DNA from: Novosphingobium endophyticum
GTDB taxonomy: Bacteria; Pseudomonadota; Alphaproteobacteria; Sphingomonadales; Sphingomonadaceae
Length of the DNA stretch: 64,000 nucleotides
Assembly (NCBI RefSeq): GCF_014640675.1
Contig: NZ_BMHK01000002.1
Span: 186,001 to 250,000 of the forward strand
Direction: 5' to 3'
Positions 34,449-41,803 of this stretch are shown here, piece after piece. Positions within the stretch are counted from its first letter, which is position 1; each line of letters opens with the position of its first letter. The position numbers and the translations under genes are program-made. The notes under the pieces were generated by a model, which made no database searches, was not told the DNA's origin, and saw only the letters and a list, made by a program, of their open reading frames with translations.

Positions 34449-35585
34449 ATGTTCGAAAACGCGCAAGCACTGGCGGTCGTCACGATCGGCGACAATCCCG
34501 TAAAACTCTGGGGCCTCGAGGTTTCCGAACGCGTGGCGCGGATCGCGAAGGCGGCGAAGCTCGTGCCCGTGAACGAGGTGCCGCAGGGGCCGGCCGTGCT
34601 GTCGAGCGCCGACGCCGCCTGGGATCCGGCATGGTTCAGGCATATCGTTACCCGGCCCGGCATGGTGCTCACTCTGGGCGGGGTTCCTGCGCTTGCCCAT
34701 GCCGCGGATGCGAGCCAGGCAAGGCGGATCGCGGGTGCCATGGCCTCGTCGGCACCGCTCGCCGACGCCTCCGGGCTTACGCTCGTCGCTTTCGAGAGCG
34801 GCCCCACCATCGAGAACAAGCAGCTGCGCAAGCGCGAGACGCCGTTCCTCCTGCCGCTGCGCAAGGACACCGTGCGCCAGGTCGAGCGTGCCAGCTACTT
34901 CGGCGCCTACAAGGGCGTGACCGACCTGCTGACCAAATACCTCTGGCCCGAATGGGCACTGGTCCTCACGCGCATCTGCGCGAAGCTGCACATCACGCCG
35001 AACATGGTGACAAGCGTGGGCGCGGTGTTCTGCGTCGCCGCGACGGTGCTTTTCGCCTATGGCCATTACTGGGCCGGGATGGCGGCGGGGCTTGTCTTCA
35101 TGGTGCTCGACACGGTGGACGGCAAGCTCGCGCGCTGCACGATCACGTCGTCATACTGGGGCAACATCTTCGATCACGGCCTGGACCTCGTCCACCCGCC
35201 GTTCTGGTGGTGGTTCTGGGCGACCGGGCTTGGCGCCTGGGGCCTCGCCTACGACACCGCGACGTTCTGGTGGGTGCAGGGTGCGATCCAGGGCGGCTAT
35301 CTCGTCCAGCGGCTGATCGAGGGTGTGTTCATGCGCCAGAACGGGATGATGCACATCCATGTCTGGCGCCGGTTCGACAGCCGGTTCCGCCTGATTACCG
35401 CGCGGCGCAACCCCAATATGGTGATCCTCTTCGTCGCGACGCTGCTTGCGCGGCCGGACCTCGGCCTGATCGCGGTGGCGTGGTGGACCGCCATTTCGTG
35501 TCTGATTCATGCCGTGCGTCTGGTCCAGGCATGGATCGTGCGCGCAAGAGGCGGTACGATCACATCCTGGCTTTCGGAGGACTGA
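34449..35585 (+). CDS. CDP-alcohol phosphatidyltransferase with extra N-terminal domain
   Basis: This 378-residue protein has a soluble N-terminal region of about 135 residues. A six-helix CDP-alcohol phosphatidyltransferase domain follows, carrying the full active-site pattern D-G-x2-A-R-x8-G-x3-D-x3-D (DGKLARCTI through FDHGLD, about residues 226-248). The linker (KGVTDLLTKYLWPEWAL, then ITPNMVTS) resembles bifunctional inositol-phosphate cytidylyltransferase/transferase proteins. The N-terminal part, however, lacks an obvious nucleotidyltransferase signature. It should join a CDP-activated lipid or polyol to an alcohol in the inner membrane. A HIT gene follows 3 bases later. Confidence 0.87.
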   Translation: MFENAQALAVVTIGDNPVKLWGLEVSERVARIAKAAKLVPVNEVPQGPAVLSSADAAWDPAWFRHIVTRPGMVLTLGGVPALAHAADASQARRIAGAMASSAPLADASGLTLVAFESGPTIENKQLRKRETPFLLPLRKDTVRQVERASYFGAYKGVTDLLTKYLWPEWALVLTRICAKLHITPNMVTSVGAVFCVAATVLFAYGHYWAGMAAGLVFMVLDTVDGKLARCTITSSYWGNIFDHGLDLVHPPFWWWFWATGLGAWGLAYDTATFWWVQGAIQGGYLVQRLIEGVFMRQNGMMHIHVWRRFDSRFRLITARRNPNMVILFVATLLARPDLGLIAVAWWTAISCLIHAVRLVQAWIVRARGGTITSWLSED

Positions 35586-35588
35586 GGC

Positions 35589-36014
35589 ATGAATGTGACC
35601 ATGGAGAAGTTCGGCTATCCGGGAACGCTGGTGGCCGATTTTCGGTACTGGGTCGTCCTCGCCCGACCCGCGCAACCGACGCTCGGCTCGCTGGTCCTCG
35701 CCGCGAAGTCCGACGCCACCGCCTTCGGAGACCTTCCCGCCGAGGCCCACGCGGAACTCAAGCAGGTGACCTCGGCCATCGAGGCGGCGCTGGGCGAGGC
35801 GGTGCGTTATGAAAGGCTCAACTACCTCATGCTGATGATGGTGGACCCCAACGTCCACTTCCACGTCATCCCCCGTTACGAGGGATCGCGCGAATGGCAG
35901 GGGCGCGAATTCGTCGACTGCGGCTGGCCGAAGGTGCCCGATCTCGGGCACGCCGTGGCGCTGGAGGGCGATGACCTTTCGGCGTTGGTCGCCTGGCTCA
36001 AGGGGTTCTTCTGA
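35589..36014 (+). CDS. HIT family protein with altered histidine triad
   Basis: This 141-residue HIT-fold protein has the core block VDPNVHFHVIPRYEG near residues 84-98. The triad H-x-H-x-H-x-x appears as N-x-H-x-H, so the first His is Asn while the nucleophile-position His is kept. HIT proteins hydrolyse or transfer nucleoside phosphates. GGAGGACT lies before ATG 35589. Its immediate coupling to the CDP-alcohol phosphatidyltransferase suggests handling of a nucleotide or phospho-intermediate of that pathway, but this is inference. Its stop faces the convergent NTP transferase gene three bases away. Confidence 0.8.
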   Translation: MNVTMEKFGYPGTLVADFRYWVVLARPAQPTLGSLVLAAKSDATAFGDLPAEAHAELKQVTSAIEAALGEAVRYERLNYLMLMMVDPNVHFHVIPRYEGSREWQGREFVDCGWPKVPDLGHAVALEGDDLSALVAWLKGFF

Positions 36015-36017
36015 GCC

Positions 36018-36752
36018 CTATACCCAGGTATCGGTGAGCTTCGTCGCGATCTCGATATCGTTGAGGAAATCGACTTCGGCCCAGTCCATTCCCTCGATCG
36101 AGACGGTGCCGACCTTGCCGGTAGGCGCGATCGAATCGATCACCTTGAGGTACCAGTGCTGCACGCCTTCGGGTGTGCGCATCGCCTGGCGCACGGTTTC
36201 GCGGAACAGTTCGACGCCTTCGCCGCGAAATGCGAGGAAGCCGATGGATTCGGCGTTGGACTGCTGCGCCGTCAGCGTCTTGCCGATGTGGACGAGGCGC
36301 TCGCCTTCGCGTTCGACTTTCATGTCGTCGCTGTCGTAGGCGTCCTTGACGTCGACGGTGACGGCGACCGGCCAGTCGCTGGGCTGCTGGACTTTCCGAA
36401 CGATCTCCTCGGAGACCAGGGTATCGCCGTTGAGGATCAGGAAGTCGCCGCGCATGGCCTCGCGCGCGATCCAGCACGAGCCGAGGTTGTCGGCGACCTT
36501 GTAGAACGGATTGAAACGGATCGATATATCCACGCGCGGGTCGCGGATCGCGGCAAGATGCTCCTCGACCATGTCGGTCATGAAGCCGGTGACGACATCG
36601 ATGCGTTTCACGCCGCCGCGTGCCAGCATTTCTATCTGCCATTCGATCAGCGACTTGCCGGAGCAGTCGATCAGGCACTTCGGACGCTCGGCGGTGAGCG
36701 GAAGCAGGCGCGAGCCCTGGCCGGCGCTGAGGAGGATGGCGTGTTCGATCAT
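36018..36752 (-). CDS. Sugar/alcohol-phosphate nucleotidyltransferase
   Basis: This 244-residue GT-A-fold NTP transferase has the signature LLSAGQGSRLLPLTAERPKC at the N-terminus, the FNPFYKVADNLGSCW segment and the metal-binding FLILNGDTL near residue 105. The family includes CTP:phosphocholine, inositol-phosphate and alpha-D-hexose-phosphate nucleotidyltransferases; the short length without a left-handed helix domain fits the cytidylyltransferase (LicC/IPCT) side. With the CDP-alcohol transferase next door it could supply the CDP-activated polyol. It is convergent with the HIT gene. Confidence 0.82.
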   Translation of the reverse strand: MIEHAILLSAGQGSRLLPLTAERPKCLIDCSGKSLIEWQIEMLARGGVKRIDVVTGFMTDMVEEHLAAIRDPRVDISIRFNPFYKVADNLGSCWIAREAMRGDFLILNGDTLVSEEIVRKVQQPSDWPVAVTVDVKDAYDSDDMKVEREGERLVHIGKTLTAQQSNAESIGFLAFRGEGVELFRETVRQAMRTPEGVQHWYLKVIDSIAPTGKVGTVSIEGMDWAEVDFLNDIEIATKLTDTWV

Positions 36753-36917
36753 GAATTCAACCTGATTGGCGCAAGCCGCGCCCTCTAGCGGCTACGGGAC
36801 AAAAGGGAAAGGTGCGCCGCGGCGGATGACTGCGCGAAGCCTTGCATGTGTATCCTCTCTCGTCCAAATGCACCGGCGATGTCCGCCAAACGCGACCGCC
36901 TGGAGAGCGCTTCTCCC

Positions 36918-38240
36918 ATGAGGCGGATACTTCAGAACACGGCCTGGCTGCTGGGCGGCAAGGGTTTCGGCGCCGTTTGCGGCCTCGTGTACCTTGCCAT
37001 CCTGACGCGCACGCTCGGCCTGAAGGACTTCGGGCACTTTTCGCTGATTTTCGGCACCGCGCAGGCGCTTATCGCCATCGCCGGCTTCCAGACTTGGCGC
37101 GTCGTGGTGCGCTATGGCAGCGAGCATGTCCATGCCGAGGACTGGGACAAGTTCGGGCGGCTGGGCATGCTGTGCGGCATGCTCGATGCGGTCGGGGCGG
37201 TATTCGGCTGCGCGCTCGCCGCCGTCGTGATCTACGGCTTCGCCGGGGTGCTCGATCTGAACCCGGCCTATATCGACACGGCCTTCTATTTCTCCTGCGC
37301 GGCGCTCTGGGCGCTGGTTTCGGCCCCGACCGGCATCGTGCGCGCGCTGCACCGCTTCGACATGGCGGTTTATGTCGAGGCGGTGGTGCCGACCGGGCGC
37401 CTGATAGCGGCGCTTGCGATCTGGTGGACCGGCCCCAGCGTCAGCCGGTTCCTCATCGCCTGGGCGGCCATCGATATCCTCGAAGCGGTGCTCTACTGGA
37501 TCATGGCCCGCCGCCTGTGCCCGCAGGCCGTGCGCCTCTCGAACCTTGCCCGGTGGCGCCAGGCCTTTGCCGAGAACGAAGGCGTCGGGCGGTTCTTCAT
37601 GGTTACGTATGCCAGCGCGACGATCGAGGCGACGATGCGCAACGGTCCGCTGCTCGCGGTCGGCGCCTTCATCGGCACCCGCGCGGCGGGCCTCTATCGC
37701 CTCGCGTCGCAGCTTTCGCAGGCGCTGAGCAAGCTTTCCACGCTGCTGACCCGCTCGGTCTATGCCGAAGTGGCGCGCGCGCGGGTTGCCTCGGAACTGG
37801 CCGAATTTCGCAAGCTCGCGCTGCAGACCAGTGGGATCGCCGGGATTGCGGGGGTGGTGGTTGTCGGCATCGCGCTGGTCGCGGGCCGACAGTTGCTCGA
37901 GCTGATCGCGGGGCCTGATTTCGAGCAGGGGGCCTCGATCCTCGTGCCGCTGGCGATCGCCGCGAGCTTCGACCTTGCCAGTGTCGCCTTCGAACCGGTT
38001 CTGCATTCGACCGGGCGCGCCCGGCTCTCGCTGTTCGCAAGGCTGCTGGCGGTGATCGCGCTGGCTGTCGGGCTCTACCTGTTCATCCCGTTCGGACCCT
38101 CGGGTGCCGCTTGGGCCGTGGCCCTGGGCGGTGCGACGTCCTATCTCGCGATGGGCGTCATGGCATGGTGGACGCTGCAGCGGCTAGAACGCGGGCAGAT
38201 CGAGCCTGTGGAGGCTGAACGCGGCTCGACAGGCGAGTGA
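36918..38240 (+). CDS. Oligosaccharide flippase family membrane protein
   Basis: From ATG 36918 this is a 440-residue MATE/MOP-type polysaccharide flippase with roughly 12-14 hydrophobic segments. It begins MRRILQNTAWLLGGKGFGAV and contains the family pattern LTRTLGLKDFGHFSL. Alternative in-frame ATGs at 36846 and 36879 add hydrophilic residues; the chosen one has GGAGAG upstream at a long spacing. It probably moves a lipid-linked sugar or glycosylated lipid across the inner membrane. It is divergent from the NTP transferase and may serve the neighbouring headgroup pathway. Confidence 0.87.
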   Translation: MRRILQNTAWLLGGKGFGAVCGLVYLAILTRTLGLKDFGHFSLIFGTAQALIAIAGFQTWRVVVRYGSEHVHAEDWDKFGRLGMLCGMLDAVGAVFGCALAAVVIYGFAGVLDLNPAYIDTAFYFSCAALWALVSAPTGIVRALHRFDMAVYVEAVVPTGRLIAALAIWWTGPSVSRFLIAWAAIDILEAVLYWIMARRLCPQAVRLSNLARWRQAFAENEGVGRFFMVTYASATIEATMRNGPLLAVGAFIGTRAAGLYRLASQLSQALSKLSTLLTRSVYAEVARARVASELAEFRKLALQTSGIAGIAGVVVVGIALVAGRQLLELIAGPDFEQGASILVPLAIAASFDLASVAFEPVLHSTGRARLSLFARLLAVIALAVGLYLFIPFGPSGAAWAVALGGATSYLAMGVMAWWTLQRLERGQIEPVEAERGSTGE

Positions 38241-38259
38241 CGTCGGCTATCATGCATGC

Positions 38260-39477
38260 ATGTCATCCTCAGCCCTGATCGCACAAGCCGCTGACCTGTC
38301 CGAGCGTATCGTTGCCCTGCGCCGGGCGATTCACGCCGAACCCGAACTCGGCCTCCATACGCCCAGGACGCGCGACAAGATCCGCGCGGCGCTCGCCCAC
38401 CTGCCGCTCGAATGGCGGGAGGGGCCTTCGACCACCGGGCTCGTCGCCACGCTGAAAGGCGGGGCCGGACCGGGGCGCGCGGTCCTCCTGCGCGGCGACA
38501 TGGACGCGCTGCCGATGCCGGAGGAGACAGGGCTCGACTTCGCCTCGACGATCCCCGGCGTGATGCACGCCTGCGGGCACGACGCGCACGTCGCCATGCT
38601 GGCCGGCGCGGCCGAGATCCTCGCGCCGCAGGCGGACAGCCTCGAAGGCGAGGTGCGTTTCATGTTCCAGCCCGGCGAGGAAGGGTATCACGGCGCCCGC
38701 TTCATGCTGGAGGACGGGCTGCTGGGCGGAGAAGGCTTCGATCGCCCGCTGCCGGACGCCGCCTTCGCGCTCCATGTCATGCCCAACGCGCCGCACGGCC
38801 TGATCGGCGGTCGGACGGGGCCGCTGCTCGCGGCGGCGGATCAGATCGAAATCACGGTCACCGGGCGCGGCGGCCATGCTTCCATGCCGCACGACACACT
38901 CGACCCGGTACCGGTCGCCTGCGAGATCGTCATGGCCATACAGGCAATGGTAGCGCGCAAGTTCAACGTCTTCGATCCCGTGGTGGTGACCGTGTCCCGG
39001 ATCGAGGGCGGCACCGCGCACAACATCATCGCCGATCAGGCCCGCATGGTGGGAACGATGCGCACGCTCTCGGCAACGAACCGCGCCCGCCTCAGGGAAG
39101 ACCTGCCCGTGCTCGCGGCCGGGATCGCCGGGGCGCATGGCCTTACCGCCGAAGTGCGGTTCGTGGAGGGCTTTCCGGTCACGGTGTGCGACGAGGCCGC
39201 CGTGGCGTTCGGCGAGCAGGTGGCGCGATCGATGTTCGGCGAGGCGGCGTTCCTGCGCCTGCGCGATCCGATCATGGGCGCAGAGGACTTCGCCTATGTG
39301 CTGGAGAAAGTGCCCGGCGCGATGTTCTTCCTCGGCGTCAGCCATCAGGGGGCGGACTGGCAGCATTGCTGCGGCATCCACTCGACCAAGATGATGGTCG
39401 ACGAAACGGTCCTGCCGCAGGGCGCGGCCTATCTTGCGGGTCTGGCGCGGACTTTCCTGGACAGCGGCTTCGGCTGA
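38260..39477 (+). CDS. M20 family amidohydrolase (hippurate hydrolase-like)
   Basis: This 405-residue metal-dependent amidohydrolase has RRAIHAEPELGLHT at the start, LRGDMDALPMPEETG, and metal ligands in HACGHDAHVAMLAGAA near residue 108. It also has FQPGEEGYHGARFM and the dimerisation lid with GRGGHASMPHDTLDPV near residue 205. M20D members hydrolyse N-acyl amino acids. Length is normal. No good Shine-Dalgarno precedes the start, where three ATGs overlap in an ATGCATGCATG run; only 38260 is in frame. The flippase ends 19 bases upstream. Confidence 0.93.
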   Translation: MSSSALIAQAADLSERIVALRRAIHAEPELGLHTPRTRDKIRAALAHLPLEWREGPSTTGLVATLKGGAGPGRAVLLRGDMDALPMPEETGLDFASTIPGVMHACGHDAHVAMLAGAAEILAPQADSLEGEVRFMFQPGEEGYHGARFMLEDGLLGGEGFDRPLPDAAFALHVMPNAPHGLIGGRTGPLLAAADQIEITVTGRGGHASMPHDTLDPVPVACEIVMAIQAMVARKFNVFDPVVVTVSRIEGGTAHNIIADQARMVGTMRTLSATNRARLREDLPVLAAGIAGAHGLTAEVRFVEGFPVTVCDEAAVAFGEQVARSMFGEAAFLRLRDPIMGAEDFAYVLEKVPGAMFFLGVSHQGADWQHCCGIHSTKMMVDETVLPQGAAYLAGLARTFLDSGFG

Positions 39478-39495
39478 GGCGCGGGCGCCTTCACG

Positions 39496-39786
39496 TCACG
39501 CCTGCACGTCCGCCCATTCAGGATGCCGTTCGAACGCGGCAATGACGTAGCTGCATACGGGGCGTATCCTGAAGTCGTTCTCGCGGGCATCGGCCACCAT
39601 TGCCTCCACAAGCCGCGCGGCGACGCCGCGATTCCCGATCACCGGGGGCACCAGCGTGTGATTGGCATAATGGACGCCGTTGTGTTCCATCCAGGTCAGC
39701 TTGCCGACCGCATCGCTGTCCGCGACATGGGCGATGTATTCGCCCCCTGAACCCAGTTCGTGCTTGGTAATGGTCACAGCGACCAT
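39496..39786 (-). CDS. GCN5-like N-acetyltransferase (YjdJ type)
   Basis: This 96-residue minimal GNAT-like protein has the acetyl-CoA-binding segment VIGNRGVAARLVEAMVADAR (shortened Q/R-x-x-G-x-G/A), the preceding ANHTLVPP and the C-terminal PVCSYVIAAFERHPEWAD that marks the YjdJ family. GGAG lies seven bases before ATG 39786. Small GNATs of this type have no established substrate. It is convergent with the M20 gene. Confidence 0.88.
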   Translation of the reverse strand: MVAVTITKHELGSGGEYIAHVADSDAVGKLTWMEHNGVHYANHTLVPPVIGNRGVAARLVEAMVADARENDFRIRPVCSYVIAAFERHPEWADVQA

Positions 39787-39856
39787 GCGTTATCTCCAGC
39801 AGCATTTTCCCGTGCGGTGAGGCGCTTGACGAGGCGCCCGGCGCCGAGCAGGGCAT

Positions 39857-40036
39857 ATGGCCATGAAGTCCCTTTCCGACAATGCCGCGTCCGTCCATCC
39901 CGCCGAGCGCGAGGGGCTGCGGGGGCAAGGCTTCGCCTTCCATGACCGGTGCGAGGACGCCGCGCGGCTAGTCGCCTCGTGGGACACCCGGATGGAACAC
40001 GCCTCCGCCCTGGCGCGCACGATTGCCCGCCTGTGA
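39857..40036 (+). CDS. Possible small protein ORF upstream of the DMT exporter
   Basis: This 59-codon frame begins MAMKSLSDNAASVHPAEREG and ends ASALARTIARL. It has balanced charge, no membrane segment, and a weak purine-rich stretch (GCAGGG) five bases before the ATG. It ends 10 bases before the GTG start of the exporter gene, which fits a coupled pair. I recognise no family, and it could be a chance frame in GC-rich DNA. Confidence 0.35.
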   Translation: MAMKSLSDNAASVHPAEREGLRGQGFAFHDRCEDAARLVASWDTRMEHASALARTIARL

Positions 40037-40046
40037 GGCAGGTGAG

Positions 40047-40961
40047 GTGAACGCTCCCGTGCAGCGGGCCGTGCTGCGCCCGGCCATCGCCATGCCATTT
40101 GCGCTGGTGGCGCTGATCTGGGGCTCCACCTGGTGGGTCATCATCGGGCAGATCGACGGCGTTCCGGCAAGCTGGTCGGTCGTCTGGCGCTTCGCGCTGG
40201 CGACGCCGGCGATGTTCCTCGTCGCGCTGGCGATGGGCAGGAGCCTGCGCCTGGGCGCGGCCGGGCACCGGCTGGCGCTTGTAATCGGCGCGGCGCAGTT
40301 CTGCGGCAATTACAACTTCGTCTACCGCGCCGAACTGCACCTGACCTCGGGCATCGTCGCGGTCATGCTTTCGCTGCTGCTGGTACCCAACGCCATGCTC
40401 GCACGGGCGCTGCTCAAGCAGCCGATCACCCCGCGCTTCCTTGTCGGCAGCGCCATCGCCCTGGCCGGGATCGCCCTGCTCCTGCTGCACGAGGCGCGCG
40501 AGGCGCCGGTCGGGGGCAAGGTGCTGCTGGGCATCGCCTTTGCGGTCATCGCGATGCTGTGCGCCTCGTTCTCCAACGTGATCCAGGCCAACGAGACGGG
40601 GCAGGCCGTGCCGATGGAGAGCCTGCTTGCCTGGGCGATGCTCTACGGCACGATCTGCGACGTCGCGGTGGCCCTTGTTACCAGCGGTCCGCCGGTGATC
40701 CCCGCCAGCCTCGCCTACTGGCTGGGCACCGCCTACCTCGCGATTCTGGGCTCGGTCGTGACCTTTCCGCTCTATTACACACTGATCCGCAAACTTGGCG
40801 CCGGGCGGGCGGCATACAATGGGGTTGCCGTGGTCATCGTCGCCATGCTGATTTCGACCGTGCTCGAAGACTATCGCTGGTCTTTGCTGGCGGCGGCGGG
40901 CGCGGTGCTGGCGGTGGCCGGGCTGGTCATCGCCCTGAGCGCGCGCAGGCCCGCGGCATAG
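40047..40961 (+). CDS. EamA/DMT-superfamily transporter
   Basis: This 304-residue membrane protein has ten predicted helices arranged as two EamA repeats, starting at about residues 12 and 160. Motifs include LVALIWGSTWWVI at the first helix and VTFPLYYTLIRKLGAGRAAY in the second repeat. GTG 40047 is preferred (AGGTGAG just upstream); the frame is open from TTG 40023. Members export metabolites or amino acids; substrate unknown. Its last 91 bases lie antisense to the 3' end of the SDR-like gene. Confidence 0.85.
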   Translation: MNAPVQRAVLRPAIAMPFALVALIWGSTWWVIIGQIDGVPASWSVVWRFALATPAMFLVALAMGRSLRLGAAGHRLALVIGAAQFCGNYNFVYRAELHLTSGIVAVMLSLLLVPNAMLARALLKQPITPRFLVGSAIALAGIALLLLHEAREAPVGGKVLLGIAFAVIAMLCASFSNVIQANETGQAVPMESLLAWAMLYGTICDVAVALVTSGPPVIPASLAYWLGTAYLAILGSVVTFPLYYTLIRKLGAGRAAYNGVAVVIVAMLISTVLEDYRWSLLAAAGAVLAVAGLVIALSARRPAA

Positions 40962-41707
40962 TCCGCAAAGCACGGCCGCCAGCCCAGCACGCGCTTCGCC
41001 TTGCCATTGGCGACGCGCCGGTTCTCGGCATAGAAGGCGCGCGCCATCGGTGAGAGCCCCGCTTCCTCCAGCGATTGCAGCGGCGGCGGCTCGATTCCGA
41101 GCAGGCGGCAGGCTTCCTCGACCAGCAGGTTCTGGCTGCAGGGCAGGTCGTCCGCAAGGTTGTAGGCCCCCGGCGGCGCGCCGATTCCCGCGATCACGCC
41201 CGAGGCGATGTCCTCGACATGGACGCGGCTGAAGACCTGACCGGGCAGGTCGATGCGATGCGCGCGCCCTTGTGCGATCCGATCGAAGATCGAGCGGCCG
41301 GGGCCATAGATGCCCGGCAGGCGGTAGACCCGCGCGCCGCGCGCCAGCCAGGCCGCGTCCGCTTCGGCCCGCGCGACGCGGCGGCCGGTGCCGACAGGCG
41401 CGCTTTCGTCCACCCAGGCGCCTCCGGTATCGCCGTAGACCCCGGTGGAGGAGAGATAGGAGAGCGGCTTTCCCGCGAGCGCCGCGCCGTAGCGATCGAG
41501 AACGGGGTCGAGCCCCTCGCTTCCCGGCGGCACGGACGAAAGCACGTGGTCGGCATCGGCGAGCGCCAGGCGCACGGTGCCTTCGTCATCGAAAGAGAGC
41601 GTGCCTTTGCTTCCCGTCGAGATCACTTCCCAGCCCTGCGCGGCGAGATGTCCGGCAATGACCCCGCCGGCATAGCCCAGGCCGAAAATGAAGAACCGCC
41701 GGTGCAT
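40871..41707 (-). CDS. NAD(P)-binding SDR-like protein (YeeZ type)
   Basis: From ATG 41707 this is a 278-residue protein starting FFIFGLGYAGGVIAGHLAAQ, a Rossmann dinucleotide-binding loop. It also has LSSTGVYGDTGGAWVDES, a variant of the SDR active-site area, and RLPGIYGPGRS. The protein resembles YeeZ-like extended SDRs with unknown substrates. The C-terminal tail of about 25 residues (SPATASTAPAAASK) is low-complexity and lies entirely in the region that overlaps the transporter gene on the other strand. The frame stays open far upstream of 41707, but that part is an artefact of GC bias. Confidence 0.8.
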   Translation of the reverse strand: MHRRFFIFGLGYAGGVIAGHLAAQGWEVISTGSKGTLSFDDEGTVRLALADADHVLSSVPPGSEGLDPVLDRYGAALAGKPLSYLSSTGVYGDTGGAWVDESAPVGTGRRVARAEADAAWLARGARVYRLPGIYGPGRSIFDRIAQGRAHRIDLPGQVFSRVHVEDIASGVIAGIGAPPGAYNLADDLPCSQNLLVEEACRLLGIEPPPLQSLEEAGLSPMARAFYAENRRVANGKAKRVLGWRPCFADYAAGLRALRAMTSPATASTAPAAASKDQR

Positions 41708-41803
41708 TGTGTTCCTGTGCCTCCCGCCGCCAATCTCCGGAACTTTACGCTGTTTGGTAGTCCGACCGCTGGCAATCGCAAGGCGAGCCTCTAAATCAGC
41801 ACC

